The position numbers and the translations under genes were made by a program. From positions 1-40,003 of the forward strand of contig SHLP01000019.1 of assembly GCA_004283055.1 (NCBI GenBank): a stretch of DNA of 40,003 nt. The letters are read 5' to 3'. Source of the stretch: Deltaproteobacteria bacterium (GTDB lineage Bacteria > Myxococcota_A > Polyangia > Polyangiales > Houyiibacteriaceae). Below the pieces are notes generated by a model. That model was not told the DNA's origin and made no database searches. It was given only the letters and a program-made list of their open reading frames with translations. Every line of letters starts with the position of its first letter. The first letter of the stretch is position 1. Shown here piece by piece: positions 1-7,915 of this stretch.

Positions 1-469
1 CAAGCAACCCCTCCACCAGACTCACCGTCACCTCCTCCAAATCGCCTGCAACAGCCCCCGTCGCGTTCAGGCTCCGGCCCGACCTCTGCACCAGGGTCAG
101 CGTGACCTCCTGGCCGCCGCTCTCGCGCGACCAAATCGCAGGCACGATTGCAAACGCAGCGCCGGCCGCATCGAGGGCCCGTTCGATGCACTCGGGCGTT
201 TGGCAAGCGACGAGCGCTCGGCCGACGAGCTCGCGGAAAAACGACGCGTCATATCCGTGCGCCTCGAGGGCCCGTCGAACGGTCGCGGTCACGCGATCGC
301 CGTCCCGCTCGCGGAGCGACGAAGTGCCCTGCACCGGCGCGAGGAGCGCGGGCACTGACGCTGGCACTGACGCTGGCACTGACTCGGACCCCGACTCCTG
401 CGCCGACACTGGCGGTGCCAGCATCACTGCGAGGCACAGCGCACCGAAGCTCGGCCCCCCGGCTCTCAT
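1..469 (-). CDS. Secreted hypothetical protein, N-terminal part (runs off the left edge)
   Basis: An open frame of 156 codons starts at the ATG 469-467 and continues past the left edge. It begins with a clear signal peptide (MRAGGPSF, a hydrophobic stretch, then a PVSA-Q cleavage site). A short linker in which SVPA occurs three times follows, then a soluble domain with two Cys (CQTPEC). The ATG overlaps the TGA of the upstream PEGA-protein gene as ATGA, so the two are probably translationally coupled and work together at the envelope. The visible part resembles the N-terminal half of periplasmic proteins often paired with PEGA/TPR proteins in myxobacteria, but I do not recognise a named family. 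The reading frame, signal peptide and coupling are seen directly; the function is unknown. Confidence 0.75.
   Translation of the reverse strand, partial: MRAGGPSFGALCLAVMLAPPVSAQESGSESVPASVPASVPALLAPVQGTSSLRERDGDRVTATVRRALEAHGYDASFFRELVGRALVACQTPECIERALDAAGAAFAIVPAIWSRESGGQEVTLTLVQRSGRSLNATGAVAGDLEEVTVSLVEGLL
351..386. repeat. Short tandem repeat, 12-bp unit, about three copies
   Basis: The 12-base unit GGCACTGACGCT occurs twice perfectly in tandem (351-362, 363-374), followed by a third copy whose first nine bases match. It lies inside the truncated secreted-protein gene and encodes a repeated SVPA linker on the minus strand. The unit length keeps the frame, so copy-number change would only lengthen or shorten the linker. 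Confidence 0.85.
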
Positions 470-2238
470 CAGAAGGCCTTCCGCACACGGATCAGAGCGC
501 CTTGCCTCGTGGCCGAAACGGACGGCTCGACGCGCAGGGGACGAAACAGGTAGACCAGCGGGATCGACAGCAGCGGCGCCGCACCCGCCAGGGCCAACGA
601 CAAGCGGCCCGTCTCTTGGCCGCGGGCGACGCAGGAACGCACCGCCGCTTCGTCCGCGATGTAGGGATCGGGGCAGCCGGTCATCGTGACGCCTTCGTAG
701 ATCGCGTACCCGGTGAGCCCGAGGCCGACGGCGCCGAGGGTCCAGCCCCACCAGGGCGTCCGCTGGTGGTTGGGCAAGATCAAGGGCATCGCTGCGCTGG
801 TTGCTGCGCCGCCGAACGCTGCGGTCGCCCAAACTCCGATGCGAGCGTTGTTCCATTGCTGGGCGGCGCTTAGGTCGTCGGGTGAGCCGGTGAAGCGGTC
901 GCCGACCTTGCCGCGCCATAGATGCAGGCCCACGCTGGTGCCAATGCTGGCCGCGCCGACGCCGAGAAGCGACCAGCCTGCGATACGCTGATTGCGCGGG
1001 CGAGGGACGCCGGGTGGGCTCTTCGAATTCGGCTCGACGACGGCCGCCGTGGCTGCCCCGAACTCGGCTTGGGGCGCCCGCTCTGCGCGCCAGCTCGCGC
1101 GCGCCATCGGATGGGGCCCGGTGAAATCCACCGACCGCCCCTCCAACAAGGCATCCATGACGCGTCGAACGTCCTCGGTTTCCGGCGCGCCATACCGGAC
1201 CGCGAGCCACGCTGATGCAGGCTCATACTTGAGAGCGCTCAGATCCACGCGTATCGACCCTGCCCCCTGAGCGGTCAGCACCAAGATGTCTGCGCCCCCG
1301 AGGATGTTCCCCACGCCGCTGGCTTGTCCCATTCGCTCCGACCAGGCCTCGTGCGAATCGTACTGGAGGTGAAGCACCGGACGCGTCCGCACCGCGCGTT
1401 CGAGCGCTGCGTTGAACTCGAGCAGGTTCGGGCCGCTCGAGATGCCGACGCGGTGAATGCGCCCGCGCTTGTCCTGTTCGCATTCGACCTGCATACGATA
1501 AGTGCCGACCGGCAGCTCGATGTTCGAGAGAGGCGTACGCCCGAACTCCACGCCGTTGATTCGCACCACGCAATCGGACGGAGTGCTGCGAACCTCCAAG
1601 GTGCCCGGCGCCTCCGAAGCCATCTGCTGGTCGACTTGGGCCAAAAGCTCGCGGACCTCTGGCGTGTGTCGGAACGCACTCGGCTCGACGCGCGGCACCA
1701 GACGCCGGCACTCGCGAGCTTGCTTGCGGGCCTCCGCGTCGTTTTGGGTTTCGACGTACGCGCGCACCATGAACAGGCAGGTGTCGAGCACCTGCTGCGC
1801 GCGGGCCGCCTCGCGGTTGAGCTCGGCCGCGGCCCTGTTCGCAAGGCGCTGCGCCGCTTTGAGCTCGCGCCGCGCCGCTTTGTAATCGGCCCGTGCCAGG
1901 TACCGCACGGCGGCGCGAGAACGCTCCACCCAAAGGTCGATATCGCTTTGGCTGATCGTGGGTGCAGGCGCCGAACCCAGGACTTCGAAGCGTTCCGACG
2001 CCCGGTCAGCGCGCCAAACCGAGTGTCCGCGCACGACGAGCTCTTGCCGTAAGGCTTCTGCGGTGATGTGGAGTTGTTCAATGCTACCGCCCTCCGACCG
2101 CGGCTCCCCGCCGAGCGTCGGCACGACGAGCCATCGGTGAGCCGCGACCTGCATGCCCGGCTCACCGCCTTGCGCGCGTGCCGATGCCGCCGTGAATGCA
2201 GCCAGCGCTGCCGCAAAGACGCAAACGACTGTGTGCAT
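469..2238 (-). CDS. PEGA-domain membrane-associated protein
   Basis: The 589-residue protein has an N-terminal signal peptide (MHTVVCVF..., Ala-rich, ending ARAQ). A helical, Ala/Arg-rich TPR-like region with two Cys covers about residues 100-200. A PEGA domain spans roughly 212-260 (GTLEVRSTPSDCVVRINGVE, then PVGTYRMQVEC). The C-terminal third (about 420-580) has four hydrophobic segments. PEGA domains are extracytoplasmic beta modules, usually in surface-associated proteins. I chose the start at 2238, not the ATG at 2256, because GGAG lies at the right distance before 2238; the longer frame would overlap the upstream gene's stop codon. It follows the MopE-like lipoprotein gene by 8 nt and overlaps the next gene as ATGA, so the three look like one operon. 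Confidence 0.8.
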   Translation of the reverse strand: MHTVVCVFAAALAAFTAASARAQGGEPGMQVAAHRWLVVPTLGGEPRSEGGSIEQLHITAEALRQELVVRGHSVWRADRASERFEVLGSAPAPTISQSDIDLWVERSRAAVRYLARADYKAARRELKAAQRLANRAAAELNREAARAQQVLDTCLFMVRAYVETQNDAEARKQARECRRLVPRVEPSAFRHTPEVRELLAQVDQQMASEAPGTLEVRSTPSDCVVRINGVEFGRTPLSNIELPVGTYRMQVECEQDKRGRIHRVGISSGPNLLEFNAALERAVRTRPVLHLQYDSHEAWSERMGQASGVGNILGGADILVLTAQGAGSIRVDLSALKYEPASAWLAVRYGAPETEDVRRVMDALLEGRSVDFTGPHPMARASWRAERAPQAEFGAATAAVVEPNSKSPPGVPRPRNQRIAGWSLLGVGAASIGTSVGLHLWRGKVGDRFTGSPDDLSAAQQWNNARIGVWATAAFGGAATSAAMPLILPNHQRTPWWGWTLGAVGLGLTGYAIYEGVTMTGCPDPYIADEAAVRSCVARGQETGRLSLALAGAAPLLSIPLVYLFRPLRVEPSVSATRQGALIRVRKAF

Positions 2239-2246
2239 TCCGCTCC

Positions 2247-3644
2247 CTAGAAGCACCCCAGCAAGGTTAGGGAGGAGCCCGCATCACGGCTTACCTGCAC
2301 GACAGCCGCTGTGTTGCCACTCACCGCGACGTCGATGCGACGGACCGTATCGGACAGCGAAGTTAGCTCGAGCGATTGCTTGACGATCGCGTTGCCTTCG
2401 AAACGCCCGACCACCACCAACCGTGTGCCGGCAGCGACGAACCAGGTGTCCCTCGCTTCGTCGTAGGCGAGCGCAGTGGGACCTTCGAGCTCACCGGCCG
2501 CAACCTCGTCATCGCACAAGCCCCCATCCGAGCACTGTACGGACAGCGCGGCCAACTCGCTCAAGCGAAGGCTTCCGAGACGGGTGTAAGCGACCCCGAT
2601 TCCCCCAGCTCGCACGGCGACGCTGGGGGCCGATCCTGGCGCGACGTCGATGTCGAGCTCGAGGCTGCCGTCGTCGAGCAGCCGGCCGGCACGAGTGTTC
2701 TCGCCCTGCTCCCAGACAAGAAATTCCCCTGCGGTGTCGAACACCGAAAGCGGCGAGACAGCCGCGACAACGGTTGGCTCCTCTGTGAGGCCGGCGAGGT
2801 TGTCGCCGCGAAAAGCAGCCAGGGCAAAGGTGGCGATGTCCGGATAGCCAACGAAGCGGGGCGGGGAGGCTGTGATGCGTGGGTGAAGGGGCGGTGCGTA
2901 CGCTCCAAACGCCGGGATGCCTTCCTGTTGCGTCGGCTGATCCCAAGCGGGATGAAGCTGTTGCGTGTCCAGGATGATGGGAACGAGGTCGGAGTCGACG
3001 TGGACATCGAAGGCGTGAAACTTCAACCCACCGAGGCTCAGGAGCACGCGACTGCCGCTGCTGTCTGAGGTCATGAAAACGAGGTCCGGGACCGGGTTGT
3101 TGATCGCGTCCACCTTGCCGGTGGCCTCGCCCGAGCTGTCATAAGTCAGGACCCTGAACTCGTCTTCGGCGATTCGCGCGACCAGGTAACCGTCTTCAAC
3201 CGTGGCTACCGTCGCGTGGCCGTCGAACACATGAACTTTGGTCGACAGAACCCCTTCATCGATCAATCCGTCGCAGTCGTTGTCCTTTCCATCGCAGATC
3301 TCCTCCACGGGATCGACCCCACCATCACACACGACGCCATCGCCATCGACGGCGCAAACCCATTCACCCTCTACGCATTCGCCCGCCGCCTCACCGCAGG
3401 CCTCACCGAGCTGGGGCCAATCTTCATCGACTTCGGTGTCGCCGTCGTTGTCGACCCCGTCGCAGAGCTCGGCGCCCGCCGCCTGGTCGAGCTTCACGCA
3501 CACCCCGTCGACGTTGCTGAGCGGTGCGGGGCAGCTGAGCTCCCCGCAGCCGGCGAGCGGAGTGGCCAACGCCAAGGCCCAGATGACGCCAAGAGGGAAC
3601 GCGCGCGAGGCGCAGCTCGGATGTGCTTGCGGGAGTGGTGGCAT
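2247..3644 (-). CDS. MopE-like lipoprotein with putative metal-binding motifs
   Basis: The 465-residue protein has a signal peptide ending in the lipobox LAGC (Cys33), so it should be lipid-anchored. Two Cys/Asp-rich motifs follow: CDGVDNDGDTEVDED (about 61-75) and CDGKDNDCDGLIDEG (about 117-131). These are the 'putative metal-binding motif' repeats of MopE-type proteins, common in large numbers in myxobacteria and thought to bind calcium. The remaining ~330 residues have alternating beta-strand character and may form a propeller-like sensor domain (phrases such as VFDGHATVATVEDGYLVARI), but this is inference. It is first in the minus-strand operon with the PEGA protein. A 256-bp divergent spacer separates it from the plus-strand lipoprotein at 3901 and should hold both promoters; I could not pick out convincing -35/-10 boxes. 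Confidence 0.8.
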   Translation of the reverse strand: MPPLPQAHPSCASRAFPLGVIWALALATPLAGCGELSCPAPLSNVDGVCVKLDQAAGAELCDGVDNDGDTEVDEDWPQLGEACGEAAGECVEGEWVCAVDGDGVVCDGGVDPVEEICDGKDNDCDGLIDEGVLSTKVHVFDGHATVATVEDGYLVARIAEDEFRVLTYDSSGEATGKVDAINNPVPDLVFMTSDSSGSRVLLSLGGLKFHAFDVHVDSDLVPIILDTQQLHPAWDQPTQQEGIPAFGAYAPPLHPRITASPPRFVGYPDIATFALAAFRGDNLAGLTEEPTVVAAVSPLSVFDTAGEFLVWEQGENTRAGRLLDDGSLELDIDVAPGSAPSVAVRAGGIGVAYTRLGSLRLSELAALSVQCSDGGLCDDEVAAGELEGPTALAYDEARDTWFVAAGTRLVVVGRFEGNAIVKQSLELTSLSDTVRRIDVAVSGNTAAVVQVSRDAGSSLTLLGCF

Positions 3645-3900
3645 GTCGATGACGGGGTTATCGACGTGACGGAGCGAAGGTTGCGTGTCTTTTTTTCGAC
3701 GCCGAGCGTACCGCTTTTTGCTCGAGCCAGGGTGTGATCCGCCTCACAGCGTCCGGCGATACTCGTCCCCTCCTGCCGCCTTTCGACGGGCGCAGAAGCA
3801 TGCTAACCCCTTACGACTAAACGTTCGCTCGTGCGGTCGGTTTGCTCGGTCCACGCGCGATCAGTGCGCAACTTATCTTTATCTTAGCCATGGAGGCGTC

Positions 3901-4308
3901 ATGCCTAAACGACCTTTGCTTATGCGCCGAGCGTATGCGCCGGCGTTCCTTCTGCTTTTCGTCCTTGGGAGCTGCTGTCCTCCCAACATTCTCACCGACA
4001 GCCTGCCACCAGGGCGGGTCGGGGAGCCGTACCGGGTCGCGCTCCAGGCCGAGTGCTCCGGTGGGCTCTGGTGGGTGAGCGGAGAGCTGCCGCCAGGGCT
4101 TTCGTTCAACAGCGATGGCATCTTCAGTGGAACGCCTCGTTTTGCGGGCCTCTACTTCCTGAACGTGACCTGGGAGGATGTTTTCGAGGGCGACGTGATC
4201 TCGAGCGTGACCCGGGCGTTTGACCTTCTGATCTTGGAGGCAGGGGAAACCCTTGCCGGCGAAACAGAGCTCGAATCCCTCAGCGGCTCGGGCGATTTTG
4301 TGTTCTAG
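3901..4308 (+). CDS. Small lipoprotein with one putative Ig (He_PIG-type) domain
   Basis: The 135-residue protein starts at 3901, where GGAGG lies five bases upstream; an in-frame extension further upstream lacks this support. The signal peptide ends at a lipobox (VLGSC). The mature part carries the signature of the putative-Ig family: LPPGRVGEPYRVAL..., then LPPGLSFNSDGIFSGTP. Such domains are cell-surface beta sandwiches, usually in multiple copies in adhesins; here there is one. The stop is 24 nt before the next lipoprotein gene, so the two are probably cotranscribed. Its specific role is not apparent. Confidence 0.75.
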   Translation: MPKRPLLMRRAYAPAFLLLFVLGSCCPPNILTDSLPPGRVGEPYRVALQAECSGGLWWVSGELPPGLSFNSDGIFSGTPRFAGLYFLNVTWEDVFEGDVISSVTRAFDLLILEAGETLAGETELESLSGSGDFVF

Positions 4309-4332
4309 GGCGCGCGCCCCATACTAGGAGGG

Positions 4333-5676
4333 ATGAATGCTTCCTTCCCTTGCGCTGGGGTGACGCGCGGGCCTCTTCTCATCATGCTCGCGGCGCTGAT
4401 CGGCTGCGGCGACGATGCAATACCGCCCCCCGGGACCGACCTTCCGTACGAGCTCTACTGCGACATTGCCAACGGGAACTGCCAGCGCACGATTTACAAC
4501 TCGGTTGCGGCCAAGCTCGAAGCAACGGAGTTCGCGCCCCCGAGGATTCGGACGATTTCGGTGCAGCAACACGCGGACGAGATTCGACGCAGCGTCGACC
4601 TGCAGGACCTGACGGGCGAGGACGCGACGAGCCGCGGCCTGCGCTTGCTGGGTTTCCTTCCGGAGGCGTCCGAGAGCGTGACGGCATCGCAGACGGAATT
4701 TCGGATCAACCAGATCGCGGCCTACTACAGCCCCGGCGACGACATGATCACCGTGGTCGATCGAGACTACGAAGAAGTGAGCGCTCAGGCGCTCCTGGCG
4801 CACGAGTTCACGCACGCCATCCAAGAGCGTCAGTTCGGTTTTGCCGGAGTCTGGGCCGACGTAGACAGCGAGGACAAGGTGCTTGGGGCGCGCAGCGTGA
4901 TCGAGGGCGATGCGAGCCACACCGAGTACGCCTGGGCGTACGAGCAACTCGGCTATCTTCCGGAGGAGATCGACTGGGAGGCCCTTTATGCGGACAACGA
5001 GGCTTGGATCGAGGGACGCGTGGACGACCGCGAGGCGGCGCTGCTCGATACAGCCTCGATCTTTCCGTATGTCCATGGCTTGGCCTTCATGAGCAGGGCA
5101 ACCCTCGACCTTGGGCTCCAAGCGCGAGGGCTCGCGTTCGGTGCGCCGCCCAGCTCGGCATTCGAGGTGATGCGCGGCGTGTTCAATGCGCCCGCCACGT
5201 TCGATTTCCCGGGCATCGCCCATCCTGCACCCGTCGAAGGGCACACCCGGGAGGTCGAGGATCGAATGGGCGCCTGGTACGTGTATGCTTTTCTTCGGCG
5301 CAATGGCGTGGCGGCACAAGACGCTTGGACGAGCGCGCTGAGCTGGCGCGGCGACGAGCTTGCGATCTACGATACGGGCACGGAGATCGCGGCGGTCTGG
5401 AGAGTCCGCTTCGACGAATCGGCGAGCACGGTCGGCGACGCGATCAACGCCGAGACGGAGGGGCGCGTGCAGACGGCGGTTGTATTCGGGCAGGACGTCT
5501 TCGTCCTTGCCGCGGAGAGTGAGCCGGCGCTGCTCGCCTGGGCGGAGCGGCCGCTCGACACGATGGCGGCGGCGGTGGTTCTGAAAGACGGTCGACGCCA
5601 GGGGGGCCTATCGGCCGGTACCTGTATGAGATCACTGGACTTTCACTTGCCCATTCCGCCTCCCCTCTTGCAATAG
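4333..5676 (+). CDS. Lipoprotein with HEFTH zinc-metallopeptidase motif
   Basis: The 447-residue protein begins at an ATG with AGGAGG just upstream. A lipobox (LIGC, Cys25) predicts an anchored envelope protein. The motif LLAHEFTHAIQERQFGF (HEFTH at 157-161) is a classical HExxH zinc site. About 35 residues later, VIEGDASHTEYAW supplies an ExxA/E-type downstream segment that could give the third metal ligand (Glu in EGDA). This layout resembles bacterial lipoproteins annotated as hypothetical metallopeptidases in deltaproteobacteria. The metal site is seen; peptidase activity and substrate are inferred. It probably forms a two-gene unit with the Ig-like lipoprotein before it. Confidence 0.75.
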   Translation: MNASFPCAGVTRGPLLIMLAALIGCGDDAIPPPGTDLPYELYCDIANGNCQRTIYNSVAAKLEATEFAPPRIRTISVQQHADEIRRSVDLQDLTGEDATSRGLRLLGFLPEASESVTASQTEFRINQIAAYYSPGDDMITVVDRDYEEVSAQALLAHEFTHAIQERQFGFAGVWADVDSEDKVLGARSVIEGDASHTEYAWAYEQLGYLPEEIDWEALYADNEAWIEGRVDDREAALLDTASIFPYVHGLAFMSRATLDLGLQARGLAFGAPPSSAFEVMRGVFNAPATFDFPGIAHPAPVEGHTREVEDRMGAWYVYAFLRRNGVAAQDAWTSALSWRGDELAIYDTGTEIAAVWRVRFDESASTVGDAINAETEGRVQTAVVFGQDVFVLAAESEPALLAWAERPLDTMAAAVVLKDGRRQGGLSAGTCMRSLDFHLPIPPPLLQ

Positions 5677-5694
5677 CAATAAATCATGGCTATT
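5672..5694. promoter_or_regulatory. Inverted repeat, probable operator of the Xre/RES operon
   Basis: AATAGC (5672-5677) and GCTATT (5689-5694) form a perfect 6-bp inverted repeat with 11 bases between them. The centre-to-centre distance is 17 bp. It ends 22 bases before the antitoxin ATG and overlaps the stop codon of the preceding gene. Xre antitoxins of this class autoregulate by binding short palindromes at their promoter, so the position fits; binding is inferred. Confidence 0.5.
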
Positions 5695-5716
5695 CTTGCT
5701 CTTGAAAGGAGCGGGA

Positions 5717-6094
5717 ATGTCTGTCGCCGTATCTAGCGCCCCGGACGAAGCCAGCGTCGTGAGCAAGGCCTTGCTGCGCGCTGCCGAGACCCTCGGGCTT
5801 TCGTCTGCGGAGCTGGCCGAGATCGTCGGCGCCAGCGAGTCGACCCTGTCGCGAATCCGCAACCACAAGCGCGGGCCATTTGCGCTCGGCAGCAAGGAAG
5901 GCGAGCTGGCCCTCTTGTTTCTCCGCGTGTTTCGTAGCCTCGACGCCTTGGTCGGGGGCAACGAAGCGCACGCGAAGGCCTGGCTCCGCGCCGAGAACCG
6001 CCACGTGGGGGGCGTTCCGCTCGTGCGCATGAAGAAGATCGAGGGGCTGGTCGATGTCGCTGAGTATCTGGACGCGATGCGCGGAACGATTTGA
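5717..6094 (+). CDS. Xre/MbcA/ParS-type antitoxin
   Basis: This 125-residue protein starts at the ATG preceded by AAAGGAG; a TTG 21 bases upstream is less likely. A helix-turn-helix covers about 25-55 (LGLSSAELAEIVGASESTLS, then RIRNHKRGPF). The C-terminal half has the DUF2384 pattern: ALLFLRVFRSLDALVGGNEAHAKAWLRAEN, then GGVPL and LDAMRGTI. This C-terminal domain occludes the active site of RES toxins in the family. The gene overlaps the RES gene by 41 nt, as is usual for type II toxin-antitoxin pairs. It should both neutralise the toxin and repress the operon through the upstream inverted repeat. Confidence 0.9.
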   Translation: MSVAVSSAPDEASVVSKALLRAAETLGLSSAELAEIVGASESTLSRIRNHKRGPFALGSKEGELALLFLRVFRSLDALVGGNEAHAKAWLRAENRHVGGVPLVRMKKIEGLVDVAEYLDAMRGTI

Positions 6095-6821
6095 GCCACA
6101 GCGGCTCTCCGGGCCGGCGTGGCGCGCGGTCGAATCGCAGCACGTGACCTCCACGCGCAAGCTCGTCGACTCCGACGACGATCAGCAGGTTCTCGAAGCG
6201 CTGATCGACGCTGCGAAACCTCCTTGGCCCTCCGGGCGTCGGTTCGTCGGCCTTCACTACCTGCTTGCCACGCCGTTTCGCCATCCGCCGCTTCGCTACG
6301 GCTCGCGCTTTGGCACGCGTCACGAGCGCGGGATCTTCTACTGTGCTGAAGCGCAGCCGACCGTGTTTGCGGAGAAGGCGTACTACGTCTTGTTGTTCTT
6401 GGAAGGCACCGATGCCGACATCGAACCTCTGACGCGGCCTCTGACCGTCTTTCAGGTTCGCATCTCGACCAAGAAAGGAGCGGACCTCACGCGCGCGCCC
6501 TTTGACACCTTCACCGAGCAGATCTCCTCGCCGAGCAGCTACCGTGACTCGCAGCCGCTTGGCAGAGCCATGCGCGAGGCGGGGATCGCGGCGTTCCGGT
6601 TTACCTCGGCGCGCGATCCGCTCGGCGGTGCGAATCTCGGTCTCATCGAACCGGTGTTCAGCACCAAGCACCCGCTCCACGCCGAGCAGTGGATCTGCAC
6701 GGCGACCCGCGCGCGCGTCGAGCTTCACCCGGGGCCGGCGGTGATGCGGTCGAGGACGAGCTTGTTGCGCGAAGCGTTCGAGGTGCAGGGGCGCCTGCCA
6801 AGTCCGGGGGCCGAGGCCTGA
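6054..6821 (+). CDS. RES-domain toxin (NAD-degrading family)
   Basis: The 255-residue protein carries the RES core RYGSRFGTRHERGIFYCAEA followed by QPTVFAEKAYY. Arg85, Tyr96 and Glu107 have the 11/11 spacing of the family's catalytic Arg-Tyr-Glu set. Characterised relatives (MbcT, P. putida RES) deplete cellular NAD+. The start at 6054 overlaps the antitoxin gene by 41 nt and has GAGGGG upstream; a shorter start is possible because the family core begins near residue 20. No truncation or missing key residue was noticed, so the toxin is probably functional. Its stop lies 4 nt from the convergent envelope gene. Confidence 0.88.
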   Translation: MSLSIWTRCAERFEPQRLSGPAWRAVESQHVTSTRKLVDSDDDQQVLEALIDAAKPPWPSGRRFVGLHYLLATPFRHPPLRYGSRFGTRHERGIFYCAEAQPTVFAEKAYYVLLFLEGTDADIEPLTRPLTVFQVRISTKKGADLTRAPFDTFTEQISSPSSYRDSQPLGRAMREAGIAAFRFTSARDPLGGANLGLIEPVFSTKHPLHAEQWICTATRARVELHPGPAVMRSRTSLLREAFEVQGRLPSPGAEA

Positions 6822-6825
6822 GCCG

Positions 6826-7821
6826 CTACAGATCGCCTTCGTGCAGGATGGGGCTGGTCTGAATGATGGCGCCCACCGTGAGGACCCAGCCGTCGGCCAC
6901 CGGTACCGTGTTGGTGCCGCTCGGAGGATTGACGTACACGAATGGATTCCAGCCAAACCGCGCAAAGACGTCGATCATGACGATCTTCCGGACGACGTGG
7001 GTGTAGCCGCCGCCGACGCCGAGCGGAACGAAGATTTGGTTGCGGGCAACGGGGAACGCGAGGTTCGAGTCTCGGTAGGTTCCGCCGGTCAGGTTGCGCG
7101 CGACGTTTTGAAACGAGAAGCCGCTGTCGGCGAAGATGAAACCCGCTGGCGTGATGCTGTAGGTGGCTTTGAGGGGGACTTCGGCGTTGAGACCGGCGCC
7201 GTTGGTCAGAAGTACGAGCTCGGCGCCGGTGTCGACGGTGAAGACATCGCGGACACGCAGCCGCATGGGAAGCCCGGCCGTGACCGACATGTTGGTCCAG
7301 GTCGGCAGCAGAAGGACGAAGTCGAGGGCCATTTCGAAATAGCGCTTCTGCAAGAAGCTGTAGCGAACGTAGAGCGGCATGTCGCCGAAGGTGCCCCGCG
7401 GCGCGACCACGATCGGGAACATGCCCTGGCCGGTGTTAGGGGGCGTCGAACCGAGGCGGTAGTTGCTGACGCCGACTTCCAGCTTGTCGGAGACTGCGAA
7501 CGCGGCTCCGAGATCGATCGAGACGAGGGGAGCGCCCGTCGCTCTTCCCGAGGTGTTGTTGGGGACGGCGCGCTTCACGTCGACCAGCATGGTCCCTCGA
7601 ATCATGAATTTGTTCATGGTGAGCGGCCTCGCGGCATAGGCCTTGGGGTAGTGCCAGTCGGGCGCCGCGGTTTCGATGACCGCTTCGCCGACGCTAGTCG
7701 CTTCGACGAACGGCTCGGCTGCGACGGGGGCGGGGTCTTCTTCGGCCCGGTCCTCGGCCTTTACACCGGCGGCGACCAATCCGCAGAGGAGCGCGACCCC
7801 AAACCACCGAGCGCAAAGCAT
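6826..7821 (-). CDS. Secreted or outer-membrane beta-barrel-like hypothetical protein
   Basis: The 331-residue protein has a signal peptide (MLCARWFGVALLCGLVAAGVKA). After an acidic linker the sequence alternates aromatic and hydrophobic residues in strands such as SIDLGAAFAVSDKLEVGVSNY, PLYVRYSFLQKRYFEMALDF and FVPLGVGGGYTHVVRKIVMI. This pattern, repeated to the C-terminus, fits an outer-membrane barrel or porin-like protein. No named family was recognised. It is a single gene, convergent with the RES toxin and divergent from the esterase-like lipoprotein at 7916. Confidence 0.65.
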   Translation of the reverse strand: MLCARWFGVALLCGLVAAGVKAEDRAEEDPAPVAAEPFVEATSVGEAVIETAAPDWHYPKAYAARPLTMNKFMIRGTMLVDVKRAVPNNTSGRATGAPLVSIDLGAAFAVSDKLEVGVSNYRLGSTPPNTGQGMFPIVVAPRGTFGDMPLYVRYSFLQKRYFEMALDFVLLLPTWTNMSVTAGLPMRLRVRDVFTVDTGAELVLLTNGAGLNAEVPLKATYSITPAGFIFADSGFSFQNVARNLTGGTYRDSNLAFPVARNQIFVPLGVGGGYTHVVRKIVMIDVFARFGWNPFVYVNPPSGTNTVPVADGWVLTVGAIIQTSPILHEGDL

Positions 7822-7915
7822 AGGGTCTGGAGGCTAGCATCGTTGACGCCGCGCATGCAGCGGGCTACCACTGGCCGCGACCGCATTGGCTGATGCGGTC
7901 ATCATGGAGGTTTGG

